A stretch of 64,000 nucleotides of DNA from Cerrena zonata (Eukaryota > Basidiomycota > Agaricomycetes > Polyporales > Cerrenaceae). The position numbers were made by a program, and so were the translations under genes. Of this stretch, positions 38,784-49,989 are shown piece by piece. Position 1 is the stretch's first letter. Each line of letters starts with the position of its first letter. Below the pieces are notes generated by a model. It was not told where the DNA came from. It searched no databases and saw only the letters and a list, made by a program, of their open reading frames with translations. The DNA is taken from the NCBI GenBank assembly GCA_038087015.1, contig JASBNA010000062.1, positions 62,001-126,000 of the forward strand. The letters are read 5' to 3'.

Positions 38784-41080
38784 ATGGCCCGGCGTCCTAG
38801 ACAAATGTGTCACTGCGACAAACACTGCCGTGGTGGTAGACTTATTGGTCACGCTTCGTACTACAAACACAGGGCAGAAGCAAAAGCTGCCGCTCAATTT
38901 AGTATACAGCTTACCCAGCGAAGACAAACAGTAGAGCAAAGAAAAATTATAAGTGATGTTTTCAATGCGAGCGATATTACCGCTCATGGAAGTTATAGAC
39001 TCGGTTGGCTTTTAATTCAAATGGCTAAGGATTTAAAGTCTGCACGTATAGCTGTGATATCCGAATTGGATGAACCTACCCCTGGAAGCTTTGACGACTT
39101 AGAGTCTCCTATAGACCCTGAGTCGAATTTGAGGAAGACGAGGAAGACTTACAGAACGATCCTGGCAGTCTTGCTGACATAGAAGAAGAAGCCCTCAACC
39201 AACACTTGCCTAACATCCCGACTTCAGTAGACGATGTCCCTGACCTGAACCCCACACTTTCCGAACCCACACAAACCAATCCAGATATTGACTGTTCCTT
39301 GGTCCATGTCTCCAATCTTAAGAATACCCTCAATTTCATTGAAGCTATTCGCAATGCAACTCTTGATAATGGGAACTACCCCCCTCATATTATCGAACGT
39401 TTACGAGACCCCCCTAAATGTCCGGTCGATCTGGATCAAGACCCTGATCTACGGCTCTCTCTGGATCAAGACCCTGATCTACGGCTCTCTCTGGATCTCT
39501 TCCTCTCCACATCCCGTGCTTCTGAAAAAACCTACCATAGTACCCGTGCTGCCTTTCTGCGACGCCATCCAGAGGACAAAATTCTGAGTCTCGACGGAAT
39601 CAGACGCAGAGTTGAACAGATCACTAGGGTTATCTCAGTCGTTGATGACATGTGCAAGAACTCGTGTCTAGCTTTCACTAGTCCGTTCTCAGACTATGAT
39701 CAATGTCCAACGTGTGATGAGCCGCGTTATGACCCTATTCTGCTCTAGGAGAGCGGCGGAAAGAAGCGTGTTGCTCAACAACAGTTCCATACGATTCTGC
39801 TAGGACCTCAGCTACAGGCACTTTGGGCTTCTCGAGAATGTGCCCCTGCGATATAATATTAAAGAAATCACACCAAACGTACTTTCCAAGAGTTCAAGAA
39901 TGCTGAGGGTGTACTTGATACTCCTGTCTATGACGATGTGTTTTCTGGATCGGATTACCTTGCTGCTGTCGAAAATGGGGAGATCTCAGAGGACGATATG
40001 GTATTGGTTTACTCAATTGATGGTGCTCAACTGTACGCATACAAAGCATAGGACCGTTGAATCTATATCTGGGCTATACTCGACCTTCCCCCTGAGCTGC
40101 GCTATAAGAAGAAGCATGTTCTTCCTGGTGGAGTTATCCCAGGCCAACAAGCCAAAGGATACTGATTCCTTCATCTTCCGAGGCTTTCACCATCTTTCAG
40201 CCATTCAAAAGGAAGGTCTTATGGTCTGGGATGGACTGAAAGACCGCATTTTCAAGTCACGGCCTTACTTTTTGCTGGGTACTGCTGACGGACCTGGTAT
40301 GTCTCTTCTAACTGGGTTAGTAGGCCATCAAGGTGCTGAAGGCTGTCGTACTACTTGGCCCTTTTAGCAGAACGCCTCAACAAAGTCCTGAAAGGTTTTG
40401 AGGTCAACAACTGGGGAGGCGGAAGGCTCGAGCAGACGATGATGCGCGAGTTCATGCGATCGTCGTCAATAAAGACTGTCGTTCATTTTCTCTGTTTGCA
40501 TTTTTCCAGCTTCGTTCTGTTGCAGACGCGAGTTTTAATAGTAGAAACAACGACTCGGACGACATCTCTGGTCTCATTGCACGACAAATTCTGCACAATA
40601 ATGTTGAGGAATGTGGCACAGTCGAAGCGACCTCCGGAGAAGGCAATACACAGGCACAAGAAGTTGAGGAGCAAACTGAAGCGGTCAGCAACGGTAAGAT
40701 TGTTTGATTTTACTCATTTTATTTTCCATTCTCAATTCGTTTCACAAGCTTTAACATTTCCTCCTTTGAAAGTGGATAAAGAGATAGCCTTTCGACCACT
40801 CACTCCTCATGCGATTGGCAGGACTCATCGATACTATAATCTGTCGACAAAGCGTGTATGGTATTCCACTGAGGTCACTATTCCAAGGAAGGCTCCGATT
40901 CTCCAAACACATGTCCAGTTCCATAACTACTTACTGGTCAATGGTCGTCGCACCATGCCGACGAGTCTTGCTCGCAACGCATCAGCAAACTCGGCATTGA
41001 TCAAGGCTGTCATTGACGGTCGCTACTGTGTAGGCGAAGTCATGTCAGTCCTTCCTTTCAGCATGCACAAGCCGGATTAG
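38784..41080 (+). pseudogene. CACTA/Plavaka-type Tnp2 transposase, frameshifted
   Basis: The ATG at 38,784 opens with a Cys/His-rich N-terminus (CHCDKHCRGG...H). Through several frame changes it gives VVDDMCKNSCLAFTSPFSDY, CPTCDEPRYDP, then the tnp2 core: FSGSDYLAAVENGEISEDDM, VLVYSIDGAQLY, LRYKKKHVLPGG, FHHLSAIQKEGL, and LGTADGPGM with VGHQGAEGCR. The region after about 40,700 (HAIGRTHRYYNL, NARNASANSALIKAV-like) is the C-terminal part. Breaks: a frame change near 39,120, an in-frame TAG at 39,746-39,748 directly before ESGGKK, and further shifts near 39,830-40,070. A tnp2 protein would cut and paste a CACTA-type element; this copy is dead. Confidence 0.8.
39431..39490 (+). repeat. 30-bp tandem duplication inside Tnp2
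   Basis: Two perfect adjacent copies of a 30-bp unit (39,431-39,460 and 39,461-39,490), encoding LDQDPDLRLS twice in frame. It looks like a replication slippage event after insertion. Confidence 0.9.
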
Positions 41081-42059
41081 ATCAAGACCATCCATCAAGG
41101 TCATCAATAATCACTCTTGTCGAAGTACACTGGATGAAGAGACGGTATGTATGTGCCGTCAAGGCGATCTGTGAGCCGACTTATACGTTACACTTTCTTA
41201 TGTATCTTCCTTGACTGACCCGTCTCATAGCCCCGAACTAGAGGTTGAATTCTGGGCTGCAAACGATTTTCATGGCGCCTTAGACGAAGGGCGGATTATA
41301 CCCGCATCATGGATTCAATATCAGGTGGCACGCGGCACCGCTCACGCCGTGAATCTCTGGGTGACAATAAGTTTACAGCGAGTAAGTCATACATTGTCAT
41401 CAAGAGGATCTTTCTAACAATCCTGTTTTGTAGTCACTGGTTTCGAATACTATCATAGAACTTGGAAAGGTTTCCATGCACATTGTTACCCACCTTCTTG
41501 CATACTCGGGATCTCATCATGCTCTTATATTGACTGGTCACCGCCTTGTTGTCTCTGCCTTAATACTTGTCTCTTCACACCTGCCTTTGAAGTCGTATGC
41601 ACCGACATCTGCTCAAACACATTTTACTTGCTAGTTCATACAAGTGGTCGTTTTGCGAGAGAGAAACTTCCGTATCACAAGCTTCAATTCCAAGATATTG
41701 TCTCATCTCGGTGCGCATCCCTCTTCCTCCCACATACAAACCACTGTTCTCGTAAGCAAGGCGATTGAGCAGATATCGGTAACTCACCTCGGTTATGTGT
41801 GAATGCTTGCCTGTCAGTGTAATCTTGCCTCCTCTTGCTTGTCAGACTGTGACATGATGTTGCTCCTCGAACTCATATCACGGTCCTCGAGATATCCCCA
41901 GCCACATATTCATCCCAATTTATCAAACTTTCGACAGTCAAATGACGCTCGTTGTACATGGTGGCATCGTAACGGTTCTCCGCAGCTCCTGCAGAAATGA
42001 GTGAGTGGTAAAATATCCTCATTTGGCGTGTTCCTGTTCTTCTCTCTGTCTGTTCTTGC
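41081..42059. other. Downstream of Tnp2; part of a diverged direct repeat
   Basis: Contains an open piece at 41,235-41,390 (EFWAANDFHGALDEGRIIPA) that may be the end of the transposase. It also contains a roughly 55-bp segment (41,475-41,530, with ttacccacctt) repeated with differences at 43,145-43,200. Confidence 0.4.
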
Positions 42060-42880
42060 TTACTTTTGACACAGAGAGAGACGTGTGGTTACCTACAGTC
42101 GAACATCGATCCTGCTTATACTGAGGTCTTGACACAAGGTGCGCAAATATTACTCCCTCGATTGCTTCTCACTACAGCATATCTTCAGCTTCTAGTCAAC
42201 AAAGGACGTAGCTGGAAAGTCATGATGCTACAAGATGTGAGTGACATTCTCGAGTCTCATCCATCACGGGTATTAATTCATGGTAACTCAAATTAATACC
42301 AACACCTGTTCGCCAAAGTCTGCTCGCACTCCTCCCTCCCTGATCGTATTAGAGGATTCCGTATCAAAGCGGCGATATCCTGTCACTTGGAAGATACTGA
42401 CTCGATCACCGGACGGAGGCACCTCAGCCGGTTCCGCAAACCCGAGAAGTCCATTGTCCGGCCAACCCAGGCTGTCGTCTTCATCTCACCCCATCTCTTT
42501 GTTTTTTTACACTGCTGACAACCCACGGGAACAAATCAATGCTTCCGTCATATGACCGGGATTAACACCGAACCCAATAAGTGTCTTACTATGTTCCTTT
42601 TTGCATGCCTGGAGCTGCCAACGCCCTCCTCATCGAATCCTTCAGCCCTTCCACCGTTAGCTCTCTTTATTGCCTACGCCCTCCATCAGACAAGACTGCA
42701 TTCACCCGTCACTTTTTCTGCCCTCTTTCTCCTTCAACGCCTAAAAGGTCGATTCCCTGCCACCCGCTCTTTATCTCTGCCTTCATGCTCGCTTCCAAAG
42801 TCATGTGCCTACTCGAACAAGTCTTGGTCGATCGTTGGAGTTCTGGTCCCTATCCTACCTACAACCCACCCGTCACCATC
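42060..42880 (+). pseudogene. Cyclin-like pseudogene, pieces rearranged
   Basis: At 42,640-42,760 the reading ALFIAYALHQTRLHSPVTFS with LFLLQRLKGRFPATR, then (one frame over) LFISAFMLASKVMC, then (back) YSNKSWSIVG, follows the cyclin box of fungal G1/PHO80-type cyclins in order. At least two frame changes lie within 130 bp. A block at 42,066-42,110 reading ETCGYLQSNIDPAYTEV resembles the EMCxYLEWQLNVDP block that normally comes after YSNKSW in those proteins. Here it lies upstream, so the order is scrambled or two partial copies are present. Cyclins activate Cdk partners; this locus cannot. Confidence 0.6.
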
Positions 42881-43785
42881 CTATTTCTGCCTACTCTTAT
42901 ATACATCTGCATGACGATAACGATCCGCATCTCTTGGGAGACGACGTTGCACTTCTATTGAATGACTGACGGTCTGATTTGTCTGGTGAGTGATACTCAC
43001 AGTCCTTTAATCTGATATTGAATTGTGACCCAATCTATATAGATACTATAAGCCCCGACAATGTAAAACTGAACATTATCTACAACTCTCCTGCCCAATT
43101 CCTCTGTCCCCTCACACAGAAATCTCTCTGACTCAGCAAAATTCCCGTGTACTTTATTACCCACCTTTTTGCACTCCGGGGAGCTCATCACACTATTGAC
43201 AGGCTGTCCGTAGCCGTGCCGAGGCGTTTAAATAGCATCGTCTCTCCCTCGCTCAAGGGTCGCATGCGAAAAAGTCTAAACTTAGTGAGCTCATTGATGA
43301 CGTTCTTATATTGGGTCCGACACAGTGATGCGCAACCAGGTGGAAATCCATGAAAGTCAGGCCAGGTGGCCTTGCCTAAAGCCGGCGGAAATCCAAGGCG
43401 GTGACCTGACCTTCGCAGGATGCCGTAGGTGTCTGATTGGCTGTTCAAATGTTACCCGACAATAGCCTAAAATATGAGACGAGGTCAGAAATATCCCTAA
43501 TTTGGATATGTACAGCATTTGTCATAGCTCTGGATTGAGCTTTTGTTTTTGGTATGTCACTTTTACGCCTTTAGGAAAGACCACCCAAGTGTGAGAAAAG
43601 ACAAACCCATTTTCCCAGGCGAAAGTCAGGCGAATGAATGGCGAATGGCTTTCCCGAAGGTTACTGACCTTTAACATCACTGGTCCGACACACAATACAC
43701 CGTATCGCAGGAGTTCGCCTTGGTTCTGCAAACTCGGTAATCCATCCCCGGCCAACCCAGTCTCTCATCCCCATCTCGCTCGTGT
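42425..43785. repeat. Diverged direct repeats, about 1.3 kb apart
   Basis: The segment at 42,425-42,500 (with gtccggccaacccaggctgt) reappears at 43,722-43,785 (ccccggccaacccagtctct) at roughly 70 percent identity. Together with the 41,475/43,145 pair, this suggests an old partial tandem duplication downstream of the Tnp2 locus. Confidence 0.5.
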
Positions 43786-44500
43786 CGATTGTCTACTGCC
43801 TCGTACTGTTCTAGGCCTACAATCAACTCATCATGAAGAAATCGAATGTCTCTCAAGTCACTCCAAGACACGGTAATATATTTATTGTATTTATGGAACT
43901 GACAAGGTGAAACTGAAGACTATCTACAAGTCTCCATCGACATGGCCCTCGAGTGTTGTCAGTCATGCACCCAACCGCTCCAATCTATCTTGTTTGGACC
44001 CAACGAGGGGGTTTGCGAGTTTTGTGATACATCCGCTTGGGTGGAATCGGCGCCTCATTCATCCTGGAAATGGCCCACGCTCCCTTTTTCGGTGCACAAG
44101 CTCGCTCGATTTATTATGGTTCTAACGCTTTTTTATTATTACCCACCATACTCTTTCTCTCTCCTCATGATTAATGATCCAACATACTTCATTCATACAC
44201 GTTCTCCGAGCGATACGCTCATACTGTTTTTTATATTCCTTCTTATCTCGGATCTCTACCCATCAATGATAGTCAACACGACCTTGACAATAATGTTGGT
44301 GGTATCTTTCATGGTTACTGATAATTCTGCCCAGTTTATTTCACAGTTTGTCGAGTCTATTAATATGACAATGGCTAGTAGTTGCCTATGGACAGTTATA
44401 AGAAAATGCAGCAAGTGGTTGCAACGGCAACACGAATGATCACAAAGAAACGGTGAGTGGGTCTTGCTTAATAGGGGAAGAAAGCATGGACAAGAAAAAG
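42881..44500. other. No intact gene
   Basis: Besides the direct repeats, a plus-strand frame at 43,942-44,130 has a CQSC...CEFC-like spacing and then hydrophobic residues, but no family was recognised. T-rich and AT-rich towards 44,300. Confidence 0.4.
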
Positions 44501-44559
44501 TGTGAGTCATGATGGGAGCAATCCTAATCTTCAACTAATCTTCGTCTTGACCAGCTGCA

Positions 44560-46340
44560 TCGCCTTCTCCGTCGGGTCTATTGCCCTCGCCTACGTCTTC
44601 ATCAGAGGTGACGTATGCTTCAGGATTTCCATACTTCATCCATCTGCTAACAAAACCATGTGCTGCGTATTTGTGGAGCTGTCCACGTACCAGTCAGTGT
44701 CGATCATAAAATCCCAGGGTGCTGTCTTGGGAATGGATCGGTGATAAACACATTTGGTGCGAATACGAAAGTGACGATACTTCTTTTTGATGGCATCGAG
44801 AGTCTCCCACTACATGTCGTACGTGGTCTCGACCATCGTTTGATACTGTGGAACATAGAATGGTGAGAAGGGACTTGATCTTGGAAATCTGCTCACCTTT
44901 TGAGAAAGCCAAGCAGGCCTGACAACCTCTATGAATTTGACATATTCAAGCATCGCCTGAGGAGTTTGCTGCAGGCCTGCCGCCTTGTCTGCTTTTGTCT
45001 CTTCCGAACCTTCTTCGGGACCCGATAACTCGTCGGAAAGCCATTCCTTCGCCACAAGCTCGGTAGGATCCAGATCAAATAGCTCTTTGTACCGAGCAGT
45101 GGACCCTTGGAGCCAAATACTTTTCTGCGTAGTTTGGTCAAGCATTGGATAGGAACGTAACACTGGGATCTTACCTCTGCGCGACGTGCTTCTCGTAGAG
45201 CGTCTGCACTTCGCACCATAGCTTTCGCAGCCCTTGCTTGATCCCATCCTGCCACAGCTGCTATCTTTAATTCATACCAGGACTTTTGTGCCAACGTATA
45301 GATGGTTTTGTAATCAACATGGACAGTTGTGTCTTTCATGGACGTCGGGGTGCTATCGGGTTGCTGGGAAATAATGAATAGTGAGTAGAATTTTTAGTCA
45401 GAGAGGTCAATTTTACCTTGTACTGCTCACATATTTTCCTCGCTACATGTTTCAACAATAGAACATTTACTGGATGGTTCACGCCACCCTCAAAATGGGG
45501 TGTGAGGAGTGGTAAGCCTGATGCGGAATCCTTCCGTTCTGCTATACCTTGTGACCAACGTGGCCAGGGGTCCTTTGGAGTGATGCCGACAAGTTCGCGT
45601 ATAACCATGCGCATATCACACTAAGTCTAAGCCAGTACGTTCAGACAATGCTAATAAACTTACCAAAATCTCGTTTTTGTACGCTTTATGCGTCTGAGAA
45701 AGGACACTACTTTTAGATATAAGCGACACACGGTTAGGATCATCGAGATCCTTCAGGGGGCCGATGTTGTCCATCTCGTCATCGGCTTCATCTCCGTCTG
45801 CGGGGAACTGACGGTGGGCTTGAACGTGAGCACACTTGACAGCAGTCGACGTACTGCGGCCTCGAATGCGTGTATGCTCATGTCGATACTGATTAGTAGT
45901 CTCTTGTGTTGAGGGTTGATTGATGTCCTCAGCTGGAGGGTTTGCTTGCCCATCCAATGGTGGGTTCATATTATTGGCGGGTTGGGTAAATATATGCGTG
46001 TATACAAGTGAGGTAAGAAATTTCTTGTTGACTCGTCATCGAGTGAAAAGATATATTTACCGTTGTTTAGGGAAGGGTTGACAACCTCATTCTGTCGTTG
46101 CGAGGGGCTCTCGCGACGACGCTGAGCTCTAGGCTCCTCCAAGGAGCCCGTGCAAGTGAGAGATCCTCGCCGACCGGAATTACTAATAAATTACAAGGTC
46201 AGTCTTGTGTAATAAAGAGGACATTGTAAATACTCACTTTTGTAAATGGGAGAGGGACTCGGGACTTTCCCCGCTACGAGCAGACGGGGGATATGGGTCC
46301 CCCTGAGGCCCGTCTTACCCGGTACCTTGGCCGGCTAGGA
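44560..46340 (-). pseudogene. Conserved-looking hypothetical gene with nonsense codon
   Basis: Minus-strand exons join well. A Ser/Arg/Glu-rich start at 46,090-46,340 is followed by 45,660-45,969 (ending THKAYKNEIL). Then come MRMVIRELVGITPKDPWPRW with HFEGGVNHPVNVLLLKHVAR (45,420-45,615), DYKTIYTLAQKSWYELK and ADALREARRAE. After a roughly 50-nt intron follow KSIWLQGSTARYKELFDLDP and FIEVVRPAWLSQK, then YQTMVETTYDM. An in-frame TAG at 44,810-44,812 stops the frame just before WETLDAIKKKYRHFRIRTK and DTDWYVDSSTNT, which read openly to about 44,650. A further frame change lies near 44,640. The layout resembles uncharacterised multi-copy proteins of Agaricomycetes, but I cannot name a function. 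Confidence 0.5.
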
Positions 46341-46749
46341 GTGCTTGTAGTCGTACTATTTACATTACAATCTCAATGATACTGAAACAGTGCTGCCGAA
46401 TGCAAATGTGTGAGCATCTGTAAGGACGATTGGAAACGCGTTTTTAAAAACATTATGAAAAACATTCAAAGTGTTATTTCGATGTTTATTCCCTGGGATC
46501 ACTGATCCCAGAAATGAATCCCCGCTGTGCAAATAAGACTCTAAATATTGCCTCTGTGTTCAGCATTTTATTTCTTATGAATATTAATACAGGAACTTGA
46601 AGCAGCTAGTTTACCCAAAATGAATGGATTGAATGCCTGTTTTCCTAATTGAATATTGTAAGAACATTGAAAGAAAATATTCAAAATACTTTACACCAAA
46701 ATTCTTCCAAAAAACATCGTGAGAAACATAATAAATATGTCCGCCACTG

Positions 46750-47211
46750 GCACTTCACTTGGATCCCCCCGAAGACGTGGGGGGCTCACCGAGAGCTCAT
46801 GCACATGCATCATGCTTCCATGAATACCTCAATGTCAAAACGCCTAGTAATCACTGCCAAGCCCTGACACATCTGCTTATTAGAGATCACCGGCACCCAC
46901 TGTCAATAGCACATCTCCACATCAATGGTATCAAGAGAGAGTGGAGTCGGCCGCTTCTGTTGAAGAGACAGGAAGTATTGGAAGATGAGATACATGTCCT
47001 GTTTGAATGCAACTCAGACCGCCGACTATGGGACCTGAAAGTGATCTATAAAGCGACAAGGGAATGCCTTCTAGCAATTGATCGGAATACCGAATACCGA
47101 GATCAACGAGAGGCAGCTGTGATACATGCGTTAGCACATCGAGAAGGAATACCGGCCCTAGCAAAACTAATTGGCGACGCTTTCAATGCCTCGATCATTC
47201 TGAAGCGCTGA
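46750..47211 (+). mobile_element. C-terminal fragment of a non-LTR (LINE) reverse transcriptase protein
   Basis: The frame ending at 47,211 reads LNVKTPSNHCQALTHLLIRD and VLEDEIHVLFECNSDRRLWD, then PALAKLIGDAFNAS. This is the pattern at the extreme C-terminus of fungal LINE proteins (an xEDExHxLxxC motif after the RNase H-like part). The reverse transcriptase is absent. Upstream sequence (46,440-46,740) is very AT-rich. Confidence 0.5.
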
Positions 47212-48036
47212 TTATACGGAGCCTGGAGCAGTACCTCGAGCTGAACAATTATTGGGACTCTTGACGGCAGGCTATTTGCGGTATGTTACAGGACGGTATA
47301 CAGTCATAAACTGTACAACTTACGTACCATCACGCTAGTCCACGGACGATGCACCTTGCGTTTGACACTTACCTGGAGGTAGATTCCATGTTGAAACATG
47401 CTTTTCTCGTCTCAAAAGGTTTCTCCCACAGGGTTTTCCTAGAGTACGAGTTTTTAATGCGTTTCCTCAAAACACATGGGAGGGGTTGAGGAGCGGCTTG
47501 ATCTATTAGTGATATTTTTCCCACTGGGTTTTGCTATGGATTGAGTTTCTCTGAGATCTCACCAGAGAAAGGAAAGTGTCGACACGAGGGATGGGTAGAG
47601 TGGTACGGGGGACTGGGTGTGCCTATCTAAGTAACTATCGTAGTCGTGTGTAATTGTAGACCTTAGCGCGGGTATCTGCAGTTATATTGCGGCTGAAACA
47701 ATACACTCACTCACTCACTCACTCAATGTTCCAAATTTCCTAGCTCTAGTGACGCCAGAGGATCGCTGAATCCTCGCTGTGTACTATCACAACCGTGACA
47801 TCGGAGTTTAACGCCCCTTTGGTGCTCTTCATTTTTTGAGGCTCTTTCCTCAATGTTTTCTCTAGTTGCTGCATGTACAGATAGCCTACCTTCTTAGTTA
47901 TAATATGGTGAACTTCACCGAAAAAATAATTGAGGATTGACTGCGACAGCCAAATTTTGACGGAAGCATAGAGTTTAACAGATATGTCACGGAGAAGTCA
48001 CACCAGAGTGACGTCGGCATCCTTCGAAACTTGACA
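47212..48036. other. LTR-like remnant and (ACTC)n microsatellite
   Basis: A purine run (acatgggaggggttgagg, about 47,471-47,489) lies near two cccacNgggtttt words, as seen before the 3' LTR of some copia elements. No second LTR or boundaries were found. At about 47,704-47,725 there is a short (ACTC)n tract. Confidence 0.25.
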
Positions 48037-49294
48037 CACTGGGTATAATCCAGTAGTTTTACTTAGAAAAAAATGTGGGTAAGTTTGTGTCAAGATGTTT
48101 AAACTGTCACACACTTTATGTAATTAAAAAATAAAATAAGATTCAAAAATTATACTCAATCTTCTGAGCACCCAAGATAGTTGAAAAACTCAAACATCAC
48201 TTATGTTTTTTTCCAACATCATAACCTGAATTAAAATCCCATTTTGTAATTTATCAAATTGTACAAAAACACACATTTCATTTTTAATTTATTTTTTGTG
48301 GCTTTAAAATTCTGAACAAAATTCATACTCTTGCTTCATAATTTAGACAGTAAGATTTGTTCTAAAAAGTCAGAGTTTTCTCAGCACTTGTCAGGTCTAA
48401 AGATTGTAGACAATGTTTGAAACTTTGTGCAGTATTTTATCACTCAAAATTCTGACTCTTTAACCCATTTTTTGATAGTAAAACATGTCCCAAACTGCAG
48501 ACTTTTTACATGGATATTTATCTAACTTTACATAACATTTGTTCCTGAAAAGGTGTCTACAAAAAGACAACATTTGGTCACACAATTTCTGCAAGATTTT
48601 GTTTTTCAACTATCTTTGAGTTTTGTCCAACAAACAATCCTTGACTGACTGTCAGTCTATCAGTAGTTGGTTAGCTGGTCAGTCAGTCAAGGATTGTTTG
48701 TTGGACAAAACTCAAAGATAGTTGAAAAACAAAATCTTGCAGAAATTGTGTGACCAAATGTTGTCTTTTTGTAGACACCTTTTCAGGAACAAATGTTATG
48801 TAAAGTTAGATAAATATCCATGTAAAAAGTCTGCAGTTTGGGACATGTTTTACTATCAAAAAATGGGTTAAAGAGTCAGAATTTTGAGTGATAAAATACT
48901 GCACAAAGTTTCAAACATTGTCTACAATCTTTAGACCTGACAAGTGCTGAGAAAACTCTGACTTTTTAGAACAAATCTTACTGTCTAAATTATGAAGCAA
49001 GAGTATGAATTTTGTTCAGAATTTTAAAGCCACAAAAAATAAATTAAAAATGAAATGTGTGTTTTTGTACAATTTGATAAATTACAAAATGGGATTTTAA
49101 TTCAGGTTATGATGTTGGAAAAAAACATAAGTGATGTTTGAGTTTTTCAACTATCTTGGGTGCTCAGAAGATTGAGTATAATTTTTGAATCTTATTTTAT
49201 TTTTTAATTACATAAAGTGTGTGACAGTTTAAACATCTTGACACAAACTTACCCACATTTTTTTCTAAGTAAAACTACTGGATTATACCCAGTG
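48037..49294. mobile_element. 1,258-bp palindromic foldback element, CACTG ends, 3-bp duplication
   Basis: The left arm, 48,037-48,651 (615 bp), is the exact reverse complement of 48,680-49,294; I compared it line by line and saw no mismatch. A 28-nt spacer separates the arms. The outer ends are CACTGGGTATAATCC and its complement, bordered by ACA on both sides (48,034-48,036 and 49,295-49,297). CACTN termini with a 3-bp duplication fit the CACTA superfamily. It is AT-rich with no coding capacity. Each arm also contains an internal 16-bp inverted pair (48,174-48,189 and 48,601-48,616, aagatagttgaaaaac), so smaller hairpins can form within each arm. Confidence 0.85.
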
Positions 49295-49565
49295 ACAAGC
49301 GATCCATCAACCAGAGTTTGACAGGCTCATGCTGACCTTGGTGGGCCACCGCTTACGGTGGAGTTTTATTTCGGCATGGAATCCGGGTGGCTGGTGTCAC
49401 ACTTTGCGAGGCAACATCCAAGTTCTACCATTTTCCATTTATTAATCAAAGGATTGCAGAGCTGCAATGAGTTATTTGGGCATGTGAAATTTTTATCTGA
49501 GAGGCAGAAGGAGATCGGTCGGCACTGGGCAGGTGAGTGTGTGATTCAGTTAGATCAATGTCAAT
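49295..49565. other. No recognisable gene
   Basis: Short unassigned sequence between the palindrome and the second MITE copy. Confidence 0.4.
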
Positions 49566-49757
49566 GCAGTGTCAAAATCCTACCTTTCCCCTCTGGCACA
49601 CTCAATTTTACACCGAACCTACTATAAATCTGTACAGTTAATGGAGTAGTTTATCTCTGTTATATACATGTACCGCTGATTTAAATTATATGTGGAAACT
49701 GTAGAACGCATAGAGTTTGACAATTTGGTGAAGCATCAAACTCGGGTGGTGTGATAG
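49566..49757. mobile_element. Truncated copy of the 36.8-kb MITE, inverted
   Basis: Matches 36,807-37,016 in reverse orientation at roughly 85-90 percent. It retains one terminus (ending ggtggtgtgatag at 49,757, followed by TA) with the AGTTTGA...TCAAACT stem. The other terminus is missing beyond about 49,566. Confidence 0.7.
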
Positions 49758-49989
49758 TATGTTGTTGCCGTGCTACACTATGTATTGTATCGGCAGTCCC
49801 ATGCGGCGCCTGGGAAAGTCTCATTACTTTTGTAGTCACGAGTATACCTACGCTACAAGCTACTAATACTTTGGCGGTCGCCCAGGCAGAACCACAAATG
49901 GCGCCCTCCACCTACTGATCTCAAGGATCAAGAATGCATGGAAATGAGGCAAGGTAGTCTCAGTATTTTATTTGGACATCAAATCCACA
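49758..49989. other. No recognisable gene
   Basis: Short spacer before LINE homology begins. Confidence 0.4.

Noticed and set aside
47700..47730. ACTC repeats as a CRISPR or telomere array
   Set aside because: A simple 4-bp microsatellite without spacers; not a telomere unit.
48037..49294. Palindrome as a functional RNA gene or centromere core
   Set aside because: No transcription signal or known RNA fold, and the CACTG ends plus 3-bp repeat fit a mobile element better.
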